64,000 bases of DNA from Aureispira sp. CCB-QB1 (GCA_945870185.1 CAMBRK010000001.1:1-64000), one strand, 5' to 3'. Shown: positions 26,786-37,899, counted from the stretch's first letter. Notes: a model not told the origin generated them from the letters alone. A program made the numbers and translations.

Positions 26786-27601
26786 ATGAAGAACTTGATT
26801 TTTATCATAGGATATCTCTTGTTTTGCAGTACGGTGGGCTTGGCAAATTCTATTTTCCTTGTTGAAGATACGCTCAAAGTCCAGCATCCTTATGTCGGAA
26901 AAAAAGCTATCATGATCAATGTGGATCCTTTCATTAGTTTCGTAGGCAATTTATTTAATTGCAATGGAAATAACCAATTAAGAATCAATACAGTAGGCTT
27001 AGTCTATCGACATTATTTGCCGGATAGTCAAGTGAAAAGAATGACTTTAGACGTTAATTTTAACTCTAACAATTATAATATAATAAGCAACTTTAATTAT
27101 CCAACAAATATTTTTAATGGGTACACCAGATCAAGTTCATATTTTGTAGGTTTTACCAAAGGAAAGGAGCATCATCACCTGCAAAAGAAATTTGGAATTT
27201 ATTATGGTTATGACTACTTGGCCGCTATCAATTATAGTTCAGTAAATGACGTTTATGACTATGAAAATGGTGACATCATTGCCGAAGAAGTAAGATTCAG
27301 TCTTTTTGATCGCAGATCTACCTTAGTAAATAGAAATATAGGAGCAACAATAGGCATCGCAGGTTTATTTGGGGTAGATTACATGATATCAAAAAGAATT
27401 TTTTTAAATGCTGAAGTAAGAATTCCATTACAATTATCTTATAACTTACATCAAAGGAGTAGATACGAAGAAATTATGGTAGATTTTGAAACTAAACAAT
27501 TGACTACAGAATCGTTACCTAATAGACCAGATTTGCATCTTGTGACCTTCAATCTTTCTACATCACAATTTTTCCAATTCCGGGCAGGTTTTGTATTCTG
27601 A
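26786..27601 (+). CDS. Exported protein, probable outer-membrane beta-barrel
   Basis: A 271-residue protein with a signal peptide (MKNLIFIIGYLLFCSTVGLANS). The mature part alternates polar and hydrophobic residues in short strands ('IRINTVGLVYRHYLP', 'FGIYYGYDYLAAINYSS', 'NIGATIGIAGLFGVDYMISKRIFLNAEVRIPLQLSYNL') and ends with '...FFQFRAGFVF', an aromatic C-terminus typical of outer-membrane barrels. No known family recognised. It runs tail-to-tail with mltG, with only 3 bp between stops. Confidence 0.75.
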   Translation: MKNLIFIIGYLLFCSTVGLANSIFLVEDTLKVQHPYVGKKAIMINVDPFISFVGNLFNCNGNNQLRINTVGLVYRHYLPDSQVKRMTLDVNFNSNNYNIISNFNYPTNIFNGYTRSSSYFVGFTKGKEHHHLQKKFGIYYGYDYLAAINYSSVNDVYDYENGDIIAEEVRFSLFDRRSTLVNRNIGATIGIAGLFGVDYMISKRIFLNAEVRIPLQLSYNLHQRSRYEEIMVDFETKQLTTESLPNRPDLHLVTFNLSTSQFFQFRAGFVF

Positions 27602-27604
27602 TAC

Positions 27605-28627
27605 TTACTTGATATTCAAACTATTGAGCCATTGGGCAAAGGCGTCTGCATTTTTTTGGTGTTCTTCATAAGTCTCTGCAAAAGCATGAATCCCACTATT
27701 ATCCGCTTTGGCACAGAAAAACATATATTTATGGTCTTCAGCATTAACCACTGCTTCTAGACTGGCTAGTGAAGGCATACAAATCGGCCCTGGAGGTAAG
27801 CCAGCATACATATAAGTGTTGTATGGTGAGTCGGTCTTCAGGTGTGAGTAAAGGACTCTTTGTATAGTAAAGTCTCCCATAGCATATACCACGGTCGGAT
27901 CTGCTTGCAGCTTTTCCCCGGCTTTTAATCTATTGATGTAGACACCAGCAATGGTAGGACGTTCAGGATCGTAATTGCTTTCTTTTTCAACTATAGATGC
28001 TAGGATATAAGCTTGAGTTGGATCTACATTGTTTTTTGCAATTTTGGCTTTTCGTTCTTCTGTCCAAAATTTATCATATTCGGTTTTCATGCGCTTTACA
28101 AATTTTTCAGGTGTAGTGGTCCAGAACATTTCATAAGTATTGGGTATGAACATGGACATAAAATTATCCTGGCTAAAACCCAGCGCTACAGCAGTTTCGG
28201 GATTTTGTAGATAAGCCAATATGGTGAGAGAATCCGTTTCTATATACTTTGATACCTTACCTGCTAGATCTTGCATCAATCTGATATTATTGATTACCAC
28301 TTTCTGTGGGCCCTGATCACCTGATCTGAGCTTGCCTACTATTTGTCTGTTGTTGTAGTCGGGCTTAAAGGTATATTTTCCGGGTCTGATATTATTGCCA
28401 TAATTCATGTATCCAGCTACCACATCAAATGAAGCCTGTTGGATGAGAACATCATTTTCCTGAAGTATCCTTTTTACATCATTCAGAGTAGCATTGGATG
28501 GGATAAATATAGTTTTTTCTTCTTGTCCTTTTATGTTGGGACTGAAGATCGCTTTACCCACCAATAAATAAGTTATCATACCTACTAAAAGTAGTAATGC
28601 TAATCCAATTTTAACTTTTTTTGACAT
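27605..28627 (-). CDS. mltG: Endolytic transglycosylase MltG
   Basis: A 340-residue YceG/MltG protein with one N-terminal membrane helix (about residues 5-23). A LysM-like segment with 'IFIPSNATLNDVKRIL' precedes the catalytic domain 'ILASIVEKESNYDPERPTIAGVYINRLKAGEKLQADPTVVYAMGD', where Glu214 in EKE is at the catalytic position, then 'SPYNTYMYAGLPPGPICMPSLASLEAVVNAEDHKYMFFCA'. MltG cuts nascent peptidoglycan glycan strands at the inner membrane and is thought to set their length. Full length. It lies downstream of panB on the same strand, 101 bp away. Confidence 0.95.
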   Translation of the reverse strand: MSKKVKIGLALLLLVGMITYLLVGKAIFSPNIKGQEEKTIFIPSNATLNDVKRILQENDVLIQQASFDVVAGYMNYGNNIRPGKYTFKPDYNNRQIVGKLRSGDQGPQKVVINNIRLMQDLAGKVSKYIETDSLTILAYLQNPETAVALGFSQDNFMSMFIPNTYEMFWTTTPEKFVKRMKTEYDKFWTEERKAKIAKNNVDPTQAYILASIVEKESNYDPERPTIAGVYINRLKAGEKLQADPTVVYAMGDFTIQRVLYSHLKTDSPYNTYMYAGLPPGPICMPSLASLEAVVNAEDHKYMFFCAKADNSGIHAFAETYEEHQKNADAFAQWLNSLNIK

Positions 28628-28699
28628 ATTTTATTTATTAAAATTAAAATTAAAATTCAAAAATCGAAAACACAACTCCACAACCGAAGCGAAGCGAAG

Positions 28700-28716
28700 T
28701 CCCGCAACAAGCGGGA
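28700..28716. repeat. Short GC-rich hairpin between mltG and panB
   Basis: TCCCGC (28700-28705) and GCGGGA (28711-28716) form a perfect 6-bp stem with an AACAA loop, preceded by a GAAGC tandem repeat. There is no T-tail in either direction, so I do not call it a terminator. Confidence 0.5.
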
Positions 28717-28728
28717 TCCACAAACCCA

Positions 28729-29547
28729 TCAATATTGCTCTTCTTCGGATGGGAAATTGCCTGATTTTACATCAGATATGTAGGTCTCCACGGCACCTTT
28801 GATCGTGTCATATAGATTGAGATATCTTCTTAAAAATCTAGGATTAAAATCCTTTGTAATACCTAGCACATCGTGTACTACCAAAACTTGACCATCAGTT
28901 CCATTTCCAGCACCGATCCCGATTACAGGAATGTGAAGTGCTTCTGACACTTTTTTGCCCAAAGTCGCGGGTATTTTTTCCAAAACAATGGCAAAACATC
29001 CAGCTTCTTGTAGCAATAGTGCATCTTCCATAAGTTTTTGTGCTTCTGCACCTTCCTTTGCCCTGACACTGTAAGTGCCAAACTTATAAATACTCTGCGG
29101 TGTCAATCCCAAGTGGCCCATAACAGGTACGCCTGCAGAGAGAATCCGTCTTACCGATTCTTCTATTTCAGCGCCACCTTCTAGTTTTACGGCATGAGCG
29201 CCCGATTCTTTCATTATGGCTACAGCAGAATTAAGCGCTTTGGTGCTATTCCCTTGATAGGATCCGAATGGTAAGTCCACTACTACAAAAGCTCTTTCTA
29301 CAGCTCTGATCACAGATTGGGCATGGTAGATCATTTGTTCCAATGTAATAGGCAACGTAGTCTCATGCCCGGCCATCACATTGGAAGCCGAATCTCCTAC
29401 CAATAGGATATCAATACCGGCTGCATCCAGTATTTTTGCCATGCTAAAATCATATGCCGTAAGCATAGAAATTTTCTCACCCTGTTCCTTCATCGCATGA
29501 AGTACGTGAGTGGTGATTCTTTTTACATCTTTCTTGGCTACAGACAT
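28729..29547 (-). CDS. panB: 3-methyl-2-oxobutanoate hydroxymethyltransferase (PanB)
   Basis: A 272-residue enzyme (EC 2.1.2.11) that makes ketopantoate from 2-oxoisovalerate and 5,10-methylene-THF, the first committed step to pantothenate and CoA. Recognised by '[57 protein letters not shown]', '[13 protein letters not shown]', 'HAVKLEGG', '[15 protein letters not shown]' and '[23 protein letters not shown]'. The Asp of LLVGDS and the EGG/Glu region coordinate the metal in known PanB. The ATG at 29547 is preferred over a TTG six codons upstream. Cytoplasmic and full length. Confidence 0.97.
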   Translation of the reverse strand: MSVAKKDVKRITTHVLHAMKEQGEKISMLTAYDFSMAKILDAAGIDILLVGDSASNVMAGHETTLPITLEQMIYHAQSVIRAVERAFVVVDLPFGSYQGNSTKALNSAVAIMKESGAHAVKLEGGAEIEESVRRILSAGVPVMGHLGLTPQSIYKFGTYSVRAKEGAEAQKLMEDALLLQEAGCFAIVLEKIPATLGKKVSEALHIPVIGIGAGNGTDGQVLVVHDVLGITKDFNPRFLRRYLNLYDTIKGAVETYISDVKSGNFPSEEEQY

Positions 29548-30123
29548 TATATTATGTTTTGACAATGAAGCTGCAAATGTCTTAAAATTTTTATGATCTA
29601 TGTAGATTAAGAAGTAATTATATTTTTTGGTTTTTATATTTTTACAATAAGATTCATTTTAAGCTTTGTTGGGATGTACACGTTTTACCTGATATCCTGA
29701 TTACATCTTTCCGAAAAGCCATGATTTAAATCAGGATATGGAATCAATAGATAGTTGAAACTGGATTCAAGTAGCATGAAATAAAAAAAATAATAAAAAA
29801 ATTAACAAAAATTTAATTCTGATTTTTTATCAAAATGAATGCACTGACAATCTATTCAGCTAAAATTGAGTGATTTTTAAAATATTATTTTGAATTTTAG
29901 ATTTATTGTTGTTTTTATAACTTTAACAACCTGCTAACCTTGTTATATAAATGTTAACAAATCTTTGGTTTAATGTATCTAAGTATTAATTTTACACCGA
30001 TTATTGAATTAATATTCAAGGTCAGACAAGCGGTTCCCTCCGTACGAATAGTATTTTTAGATGTTGAAGTCATCGTTTTGGCTTCTATTATTGTATTATT
30101 CAAATTCAAATTAAACCAAGAGA
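29548..30123. other. Intergenic region, 576 bp, upstream of the giant gene
   Basis: Very AT-rich leader region between the divergent panB and giant surface-protein genes. One imperfect hairpin is visible: GATATCCTGATT at 29691-29702 with AATCAGGATAT at 29729-29739. I found no protein-like ORF; a 69-codon minus-strand frame overlapping the giant gene's start looks like a shadow. Confidence 0.65.
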
Positions 30124-33100
30124 ATGAATAAGTTTTTACAAAGTTTCTTTTTTGCAATTTCACTTTTAGTGATTAGTAATGTTAGTGCTGCATCGCCCAC
30201 CAGCGCTATGATGAGTTATGACTTCTGCTACAATCATCCTGATGGAAAGCAAGAATCCATAACATCTACGATGGATATGACATTATTCAATTTTAATTGT
30301 CTTAATCCAATGGACAACTTTACGATGACTGGAGCTTTAACCAATCAAAATTTCAATAATGGTGGTGTTTATGGTGACTTTTACTTTTTGGTCACCTTAA
30401 CGGGAAACCAAAGGGCTGTCATCACGATCAGTGGTGCCAATGCAGTCATGCAAGAGATCGGGCCATGTACCACACCAGCGGGCGGTGCTACTGATCCCCT
30501 CATATACTGTACTGCGGGAGTCTATAAAATAAGAGTGCAAAATACCAATGGTACTGCCGCTGCTACGTTTACGGCCAATATTACGATTACCACATTGCAG
30601 GTAGCTAGTATTACCCGTACAGAAACAAGTGGATCTACCAACAATGATGGTATCTTGTGCGAAGGAGGAAATGTGAGCTTACAAACGGTGATGTCTGACC
30701 CAACTCTAACGGGTCTTACCTATAGTTGGGCTGGTCCTAATGGATATGCAGACACAGGAAACCCAGTGAATATAAATCCTGTAAATTCAACGCATACAGG
30801 TACCTACACAGTGACCGTTACGGATGCCAATATGTGTACTACAACATTTAACACAACATTGACTGTAAATCCACTTCCTGAGTTCACTATCAATGATACG
30901 GAAACTTCAGGTACAGCCAATAACGATGAAAATGTATGTGTGGGTGATCCTTTTACGCTTACTCCTACCTTTACTGTCGGTTCTGGGGCAACATACGCGT
31001 GGGCTTTTCCAGGAGGTACAAGCAATACCAATCCACTGGTTATAGCAAGTGCTAGTATAGCCAGTCACAATGGAACTTTCAATCTTACTGTGACTGATGC
31101 CAATGGATGTACGAATACCGCTAATATAGTGATGTCCATAGATCCTCTACCCACAGTTAGTAATACCACATTGAAAGCGTGTGCCATTGCTACAGGTAGC
31201 AATCAAGGTGATTTTGTTCTAGAAGATGCCAATGAAGCGGACAACTATCCGACCAACCAAAATGATGGTACAGATGTAGATAATGGAGCTGGAGGTGTTA
31301 CTGTAACCTATCATGCATCACAAGCAGCTGCAAATGCAGGTACTGGAGCTATCTCTAGCGGTTTGTATACTAATGGTACTATCGTGTGGGCTAGAGTGGA
31401 AAATGATGCCACAGGCTGTCATGCAGTAGCTCAAGTTACTCTAGAAGTGATAGCACTTCCTGCTAAAAGTAATACAGAACTCAGGTCTTGTGCAGATCCT
31501 AATAATGCAGGCTCGGCAGATTTTACCCTTACGGATGCACAGTTGGCACCGGCATTTCCTGCGGGCAACTCCAACGTAACAGCAGATATTGATAATGGCA
31601 ATGGTGGTCTGACTATCACATACCATCCAACTTTGGGTGATGCGCAGAATAATACTTCTGAAACCTTTAGTGGACCTTATCCTAATGGTACTACTGTTTT
31701 TGCTAGAATTTATAATCCTACTACAACTTGTTTTGATGTAGCTACGGTATTACTTACTGTGCTCCCATTGCCTGTGGCCAATGATACAGAACTCAGAGAG
31801 TGTGAGATGCCGGCAGGATCAAACCAAGCTATGTTTACCCTTACTGAAGCTCAGCTTCCTCCAGGATTTCCTACTACAAATTCCAACGTAACTGCTGATG
31901 TAGATAATGGTACAGCTTTTACAGTGACGTTCCACTCTACTCAAGCAGGAGCTGAAAATAATACAAATCAAATAGGTACTACTGGAAATTTTGCCAATGC
32001 CACTACGGTATTTGCTAGGGTAGAAAACCCTGCAACCGAATGCGCAGGAGTGGCTGAGATATTGCTTACCGTATTGCCAGCACCTACTCCAGAAATTCAA
32101 TATGAAGGTTCACCATCAAACTTTACTATTTGTGCTGGCGAAGCTTTTGATCTCAATGTAGTCTCTCCTACAGGTACTGCACCTTTTACATACAACTGGA
32201 CTTTGCCAAGTGGTACAGGGTCAGGAAATCCATATAGCGTAGGATCAGCGGTAGTGGCCACTCATAACGGTGCCTGGGTAGTAACCGTCACAGATGCCAA
32301 TGGATGTACAGGTACAGATAATATCAACATCACAGTAACTCCTGCACCTGCCAATGGTAGTTGTGGTAGCGCCATCAATGTAGGAACAGGATTTTCAGCA
32401 TTGCCTTTATCTGGGACTACAGTGTGTGCTCCTACAGGCGGTCCTTGTGCTGGACCAGATAATGAGTCTGCTGTTTATTTTACCTACACAGTGCCTCCGG
32501 AAGGCTTGACCAGATTGAGAGTCAACGTGCCTGGATTTAATGTATCTATAGGCCCCGGTTGTGGTAGTGGTAATTGTGAGCCAGATGCGGCTATTATCGA
32601 GTGTCCTGATCCCGGATCAACCATATTTATTACGGTGAGTTCATCTGAAGCAGGAGAAGGAGCTTTCAATGGTCAAGTGCTACCCGCATTCGAGCCACCT
32701 CCAGTCACAGGTACTGTTTTTGTAGATTTAGATATAGATGGTACTTTTGGTGGTGGTGACATCGGTTTGGCTAATGTTTCTATTGCTGCTTTTCCTAACT
32801 GTGATAAAAGTACTACTCCCATCACAGCGACGACTGATGCTAATGGTAATTTTACTTTTGCCCCTGGAAGTTTGACTGTTCCGCCTTTGACTTACCTCAT
32901 CATGATAGATCCTAACAGTACAATAGGATGTGATGCCAATGTAGCTGAGTGTATAGAATTGGATCCTTGTGAAAATACTTTAGATGCGATTCTCTTCCCA
33001 TGCCCTCCACCCAATTGTGAGGAAAATCCATTTTCCTATGGTAATGACTGTGATGGTGCGTACGAAAATCCGCTCTGTGACCTTCGAGTCATAGGACAGT

Positions 33101-36100
33101 TTCCATGTGGACAAAATCCTTCAGAAATTGGTCCTTGGAGTCCATCTCCACACTGTAATGGGGTGTATCACAACACATCGTTTTATGGATTTGTGGCGGG
33201 TTCAGGCGATTATAATATAGAATTTACCATATTTAACTGTGCCGGTACCGGAGTGCAGTATGGTGTAATGGATGCCTGTAGTCCTGGTGGGCCTTTTATA
33301 GTATGTGATGGTGGTGCCACAGGAAATGGACAGACAGTCACGATTTCATCAGACTTATTAACACCATGTACAACTTACATATTCTGGATAGATGGTTGGG
33401 CTGGTTCTGTATGTAGTTATTACGCCAATGTTACAGGAGACTGGAACAACTGTTCTGTCCCTGATATCGAAGACATCAGACTGAATTTTCCTTGTCAGCC
33501 ATTATGCCCTTCACTCAATCCGGTGACCATGACAGCTATACCTGAGCCTAATTCAATACCTCCGATCGAACAGATCACTGGAGCGGTTTACAATTGGTCA
33601 GTAAGTGGACCAGGTGGCGTATCTGAATATACTATCGAAGGACCAGAAGGTATTACTTTAGAGCATATATTTGCTGAAGCCGGTACTTATACTGTATGCT
33701 TGAGTACATATCACCCTTGTGACGGAGATTCGCCTGATTTCTGTAAGACATTTACCTTTGAAAATATTGAAGATGATTACATGGATTTTAAAATTTGTAC
33801 TGCTGACTTTCCTTGGACAGGTGCAATAGATCCTGCCAATAATAATATGCCATTATTAGACAAACATAAAAACCAATGGGCATGGTTCGGCGGCGAAATT
33901 ACTCTGCAGATGGTCAGAAGTGGTAATTATAATTACAGTAGCGTGTATGAAAATGCTTGTGGTTGTACTTACAATCAAGCGATGCGAATCACAGAAGTGA
34001 GAACAGGTGTTGGTAAACAGGATATCGCAATTTGCCAAAATGAAATACCATATACTTATCGAGACACTACTTTTAGGACCGAGGTTACAGATTTTCCTTA
34101 CGTGTTAGATATCAAAACTAAAAATGGTTGTGATTCTATAGTAAACATTACGACCAGAATATTGAATATGGGTGGTACGATCAATGATGTATGTGTTCAA
34201 GGTGGTTTTGATATGACCTTTAATATGGGCTTAGCTTTCATTAATGCAGAAAGAGATTCTATTAAATACATTTGGAGAAATAGTGCAGGAAATGTCATTG
34301 CTGATAACAATGCAGACCCTACCAATATTTTTGTAACAGCGGTAGGTACCTATTCGCTAGAAATTCAGGTATTTAAGTTTGGTAAATCATGTTCGTTTAA
34401 TTTTAACAGAACGATAGACCTTACAGGAAGATTACCTCTAGCTCCTATAGCTGATAATAATTGGCCGCTAAAAATATGCGAAGATGCCAATACGGCCACT
34501 TACAATGTATTGACCCCTAATCCTAATTTGATATATTTGTGGACAGTACCAGCTACAGCTACTAAAATAAAAGATGATAGTACAGGAACACTCATCGTAA
34601 GATGGAATGGACCTACAGGTGGTATTATCTGCGTAAAAGCACGAAATCTTTGTGGAGATGGTCCTGAAACCTGTTTGCCAGTGGTTTATGTAGATATGAT
34701 AGATCCTGACTTTAGTATGATAGGAGACATCTGTAAAGGCAATGCGACGCCAATTGTGGCTACCAGTACGCATACCGCTGTACCAGTGGTGTACAATTGG
34801 GGTTTTGATGGTGGAAATCCTGATTTGCCTACAAACAATGGCCCAGGTCCACATAATGTAAGATGGGCAAGCGCAGGCACCAAGACGGTAAGTCTATTTG
34901 TTTCAGAAAATGGTTGTGTCGGAGACCCAATCACTAAAACGATAAATGTTGCTGAATCACCGGCTCCACCACAAGTGAGTTGTGGTAGTACCACATCGAG
35001 TAGTGTTTCATTTACATGGGATGATGTGCCGGGAGCAACATCATACACTGTAAATATCATAGACCCTATCGGAATAACAGGAACATTAGTACCTGGTCAA
35101 AATAGATTTGAAGTGACAGGACTTGCATTAGGCCAAAGCGTAACCATTACGGTAACTGCTGTTATACCTCCTCCTTGTGGCAATGTTACGTCGCTTCCAC
35201 AGGAATGTACTGCACAAAATTGTGATCCTATACCTTCAGTAACTATAAATAGTATTCTTGATATTTGTTTACCTGGCAGTCCGATAAACCTCAATGCTTC
35301 TTTAGTTACTGTCAATCCGACGATCGCTGGAGCTAATGGTACCTTTACTGTCAATGGAACAGCTGCGACGGTATTTAATCCTGCTGCTTTAGGTGCGGGC
35401 AACCATATCATAAGATATACATACTCATGGGACAATAACAGATGTAGTATAGATGATACTGAAACTGTAAAAGTGTCTGAAACACCATCTTCAGATTTTA
35501 CTGTAGGACCCGGAGGCTGTGTACTAGATCCTGTGACCGTGACCTATACAGGCGGTACGACTGGGGCATTGTACACTTGGAATTTTGGTCCGGATGTCAT
35601 AGGTACTTTTAATGGAACAGGACCTCACAACGTCAGATGGACCAACCCAGGACAAAAAACCATTACACTGACGGTCTCTAAAGATGGATGTACATCTATA
35701 GTTACAACTAAGAGAGTTACAGTAAATCCAGTTCTTACCACTCCTACAGTATCTTGTACTGATAGAAGAATAGATGGTGTCACTTTTGGATGGGATGCGG
35801 TTGCTAATGTTAGCGGCTATACCATCACCGTTCAAATAGTAGGAGGTGCGGTATTATATACAGGTACGGTTACCAATACTTCATATGATGTTTCCAGCAT
35901 ACCTGAAGGAACAGAAGTAAGAATCACAGTGACAGCAATCGCAAGTAATGGTTGTCCCAATACTTCATCCACCGTAGTATGTAAAGCGACAAGTTGTCCT
36001 GATGCTATTATTTCATTCCCTGCATTAACAATTACAGAATGTTTGACCAGTTCATTGGCACCAATTCCACTCAACTTTACTATTAAAGATAATATACCTG

Positions 36101-37839
36101 GTGAAGTGCCAACAGTAAGATGGAGTAGTATCAGTCCGATATCCAATGCCGCTATCAACAATAGTACAACACCTGCAACATTCAATCCACAAACTGCTGG
36201 TGTGGGAAATCATATCATTGTCTTATCCTACAAGCAAAGACTTTGTGAGTGGAAGGATTCTATATTGATTACATTGAGACCTGTACCGCAGGCATCATTT
36301 ACGGCTGAGGATAAAATATGTATCACAGATCCGCTCTTAGTTAATTATACAGGTACCAATACGGGCGGTAGAATGCTCACTTGGGATGATGGAGGAGCTA
36401 CTAGATTAGATTTGACATCTACATCAGTAAGTTATACATTCCCACAACCGGGCACTTATACTATCGGAGTGACTACATCCTTAAATGGATGTACATCTAC
36501 TAAGTTTACCAAGCCGGTAGTAGTGGAAGCGATTCCTGCACCTCCAGTCATCACGTGCACATCTACCTTAAACTCAGTGACCTTCAGTTGGACTGCCATA
36601 ACATGTGCTACGGAGTTTGATGTAGAAATCGATGGGGTATCCAGAGGCAGACAAACTGCAAGAACTTTTGCAGTGACAGGTCTTATGGAAGGCGATAAAG
36701 CAGTGATAGATTTAGCTTCTTTATCTACCTGCGAGTGTCCTATACCAGCTGCTACACTTACCTGTGAAGCGAAGAGATGTCCGCCGGTAAATATTACCTT
36801 ACAAGCTTCTCAGTTGAGTACTTGTTTAGTACCTAATGTGGGCAAAATCACTATCACAGCTACTGTGACAGGAAATACACCTGATGGTAAAGGTACTTGG
36901 AGTGGAAAAGGTGTAGGTGCAAACGGTCTTTTTGATCCAGCAGTAGCAGGAGTAGGTACTCATGAGATTACATACAGGTATATAGATGAAACTTGTCCAT
37001 TTGAGCGAAAGATATCGATCAAAGTAAATGAATTGCCTAGGATTATTTGGGAAGTAGTCAATCCACGATGTTACAGTGATTTGACTGGTAGTTTCAACTT
37101 TACTATAGAAGGTGGTACACCGCCTTACACCACTACGGTGGATGGTAGATTAGTTACCGGATCACCTGCAGCAGGAATAACATCTGGAAATCATACTTTT
37201 GTGGTGAAAGATGTCAATGGATGTGAGGCTACCCAAACTTTTGCCATAACGATACCAGTTCAGCCTTCCTTTACTATAAAAGGAGCAGCCATCGTCAATT
37301 TAGGTAAGCAAGCAACCCATACACTAGATTTATCAGGTATGCAAGCCTTTATAAACGTGGTGGATTCTGTAGTATGGTTATGGAATGGGAAGAGAGTGTG
37401 TTCAGGAAACTTGACCACTTGTAGTTCGGTGACCAATATCCCTCCTAAAGGACCAAATGAATATGAAGTTTTCATTTATTACAATAATGGATGTCGTGTT
37501 ACTGCCAAGTTATCTTACGTAGTAGTTGATTTGTATGAATATTGGTTCCCGAATATCATAAACCCATATACTAGCAATAATCAATTTAAAATTACAGCTC
37601 AAGATCCAACATTATTTGTAAAGAAAATGAGAGTTTACGACCGTTGGGGTAATCTAGTTTTCATCAGTGAAAACTTTAGTGCAACGCAAAATCCTGCTGT
37701 ATGGAACGGAAAATGGTCAAAAGAAGGAGATAAGGGAGGACAAGACGTAGTTCCGGGAGTTTACATATACATATTTGAAATGTCCAATGAACTAGATGAT
37801 AATATCGTGGAGACGGGAGATGTCACTGTGATAAGATAA
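30124..37839 (+). CDS. Giant multi-domain surface protein with T9SS type B (CHU_C) domain
   Basis: A 2571-residue secreted protein. Signal peptide about residues 1-23. Two Ig/PKD-like units (about 160-340) are followed by three ~105-residue repeats opening 'LP...NTxLxxC' (about 341-655), another Ig-like unit, a Cys-rich stretch and an SdrD-B-like domain ('GTVFVDLDIDGTFGGGDIGLANV', about 860-950). Beyond several Cys-rich and PKD segments come three super-repeats of PKD then fibronectin-III then a 'C..xxCP' linker (about 1520-2300). A SprB-like repeat (about 2305-2380) precedes the C-terminal ~100 residues 'YWFPNIINPYTSNNQF...VYDRWGNLVF...VPGVYIYIFEM', the gliding-motility-type sorting domain. 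Probably exported by T9SS to the surface as an adhesin. It is followed by a strong terminator. Confidence 0.92.
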   Translation: MNKFLQSFFFAISLLVISNVSAASPTSAMMSYDFCYNHPDGKQESITSTMDMTLFNFNCLNPMDNFTMTGALTNQNFNNGGVYGDFYFLVTLTGNQRAVITISGANAVMQEIGPCTTPAGGATDPLIYCTAGVYKIRVQNTNGTAAATFTANITITTLQVASITRTETSGSTNNDGILCEGGNVSLQTVMSDPTLTGLTYSWAGPNGYADTGNPVNINPVNSTHTGTYTVTVTDANMCTTTFNTTLTVNPLPEFTINDTETSGTANNDENVCVGDPFTLTPTFTVGSGATYAWAFPGGTSNTNPLVIASASIASHNGTFNLTVTDANGCTNTANIVMSIDPLPTVSNTTLKACAIATGSNQGDFVLEDANEADNYPTNQNDGTDVDNGAGGVTVTYHASQAAANAGTGAISSGLYTNGTIVWARVENDATGCHAVAQVTLEVIALPAKSNTELRSCADPNNAGSADFTLTDAQLAPAFPAGNSNVTADIDNGNGGLTITYHPTLGDAQNNTSETFSGPYPNGTTVFARIYNPTTTCFDVATVLLTVLPLPVANDTELRECEMPAGSNQAMFTLTEAQLPPGFPTTNSNVTADVDNGTAFTVTFHSTQAGAENNTNQIGTTGNFANATTVFARVENPATECAGVAEILLTVLPAPTPEIQYEGSPSNFTICAGEAFDLNVVSPTGTAPFTYNWTLPSGTGSGNPYSVGSAVVATHNGAWVVTVTDANGCTGTDNINITVTPAPANGSCGSAINVGTGFSALPLSGTTVCAPTGGPCAGPDNESAVYFTYTVPPEGLTRLRVNVPGFNVSIGPGCGSGNCEPDAAIIECPDPGSTIFITVSSSEAGEGAFNGQVLPAFEPPPVTGTVFVDLDIDGTFGGGDIGLANVSIAAFPNCDKSTTPITATTDANGNFTFAPGSLTVPPLTYLIMIDPNSTIGCDANVAECIELDPCENTLDAILFPCPPPNCEENPFSYGNDCDGAYENPLCDLRVIGQFPCGQNPSEIGPWSPSPHCNGVYHNTSFYGFVAGSGDYNIEFTIFNCAGTGVQYGVMDACSPGGPFIVCDGGATGNGQTVTISSDLLTPCTTYIFWIDGWAGSVCSYYANVTGDWNNCSVPDIEDIRLNFPCQPLCPSLNPVTMTAIPEPNSIPPIEQITGAVYNWSVSGPGGVSEYTIEGPEGITLEHIFAEAGTYTVCLSTYHPCDGDSPDFCKTFTFENIEDDYMDFKICTADFPWTGAIDPANNNMPLLDKHKNQWAWFGGEITLQMVRSGNYNYSSVYENACGCTYNQAMRITEVRTGVGKQDIAICQNEIPYTYRDTTFRTEVTDFPYVLDIKTKNGCDSIVNITTRILNMGGTINDVCVQGGFDMTFNMGLAFINAERDSIKYIWRNSAGNVIADNNADPTNIFVTAVGTYSLEIQVFKFGKSCSFNFNRTIDLTGRLPLAPIADNNWPLKICEDANTATYNVLTPNPNLIYLWTVPATATKIKDDSTGTLIVRWNGPTGGIICVKARNLCGDGPETCLPVVYVDMIDPDFSMIGDICKGNATPIVATSTHTAVPVVYNWGFDGGNPDLPTNNGPGPHNVRWASAGTKTVSLFVSENGCVGDPITKTINVAESPAPPQVSCGSTTSSSVSFTWDDVPGATSYTVNIIDPIGITGTLVPGQNRFEVTGLALGQSVTITVTAVIPPPCGNVTSLPQECTAQNCDPIPSVTINSILDICLPGSPINLNASLVTVNPTIAGANGTFTVNGTAATVFNPAALGAGNHIIRYTYSWDNNRCSIDDTETVKVSETPSSDFTVGPGGCVLDPVTVTYTGGTTGALYTWNFGPDVIGTFNGTGPHNVRWTNPGQKTITLTVSKDGCTSIVTTKRVTVNPVLTTPTVSCTDRRIDGVTFGWDAVANVSGYTITVQIVGGAVLYTGTVTNTSYDVSSIPEGTEVRITVTAIASNGCPNTSSTVVCKATSCPDAIISFPALTITECLTSSLAPIPLNFTIKDNIPGEVPTVRWSSISPISNAAINNSTTPATFNPQTAGVGNHIIVLSYKQRLCEWKDSILITLRPVPQASFTAEDKICITDPLLVNYTGTNTGGRMLTWDDGGATRLDLTSTSVSYTFPQPGTYTIGVTTSLNGCTSTKFTKPVVVEAIPAPPVITCTSTLNSVTFSWTAITCATEFDVEIDGVSRGRQTARTFAVTGLMEGDKAVIDLASLSTCECPIPAATLTCEAKRCPPVNITLQASQLSTCLVPNVGKITITATVTGNTPDGKGTWSGKGVGANGLFDPAVAGVGTHEITYRYIDETCPFERKISIKVNELPRIIWEVVNPRCYSDLTGSFNFTIEGGTPPYTTTVDGRLVTGSPAAGITSGNHTFVVKDVNGCEATQTFAITIPVQPSFTIKGAAIVNLGKQATHTLDLSGMQAFINVVDSVVWLWNGKRVCSGNLTTCSSVTNIPPKGPNEYEVFIYYNNGCRVTAKLSYVVVDLYEYWFPNIINPYTSNNQFKITAQDPTLFVKKMRVYDRWGNLVFISENFSATQNPAVWNGKWSKEGDKGGQDVVPGVYIYIFEMSNELDDNIVETGDVTVIR

Positions 37840-37860
37840 TGTTCTGAAGATTTATAATTT

Positions 37861-37899
37861 AAAAGAGGTACTTATGCGGTCGTAGGTACCTCTTTTTTA
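37861..37899 (+). terminator. Rho-independent terminator of the giant gene
   Basis: AAAAGAGGTAC (37861-37871) pairs perfectly with GTACCTCTTTT (37886-37896), and the stem runs straight into a T-run. Confidence 0.92.

Noticed and set aside
28683-28716. A terminator for panB
   Set aside because: The hairpin is perfect but short and has no T-run on the minus strand.
30601-37500. Many long minus-strand ORFs under the giant gene
   Set aside because: They are shadows of a Thr/Asn/Gly-rich repeat protein and have no signal, domain or start logic of their own.
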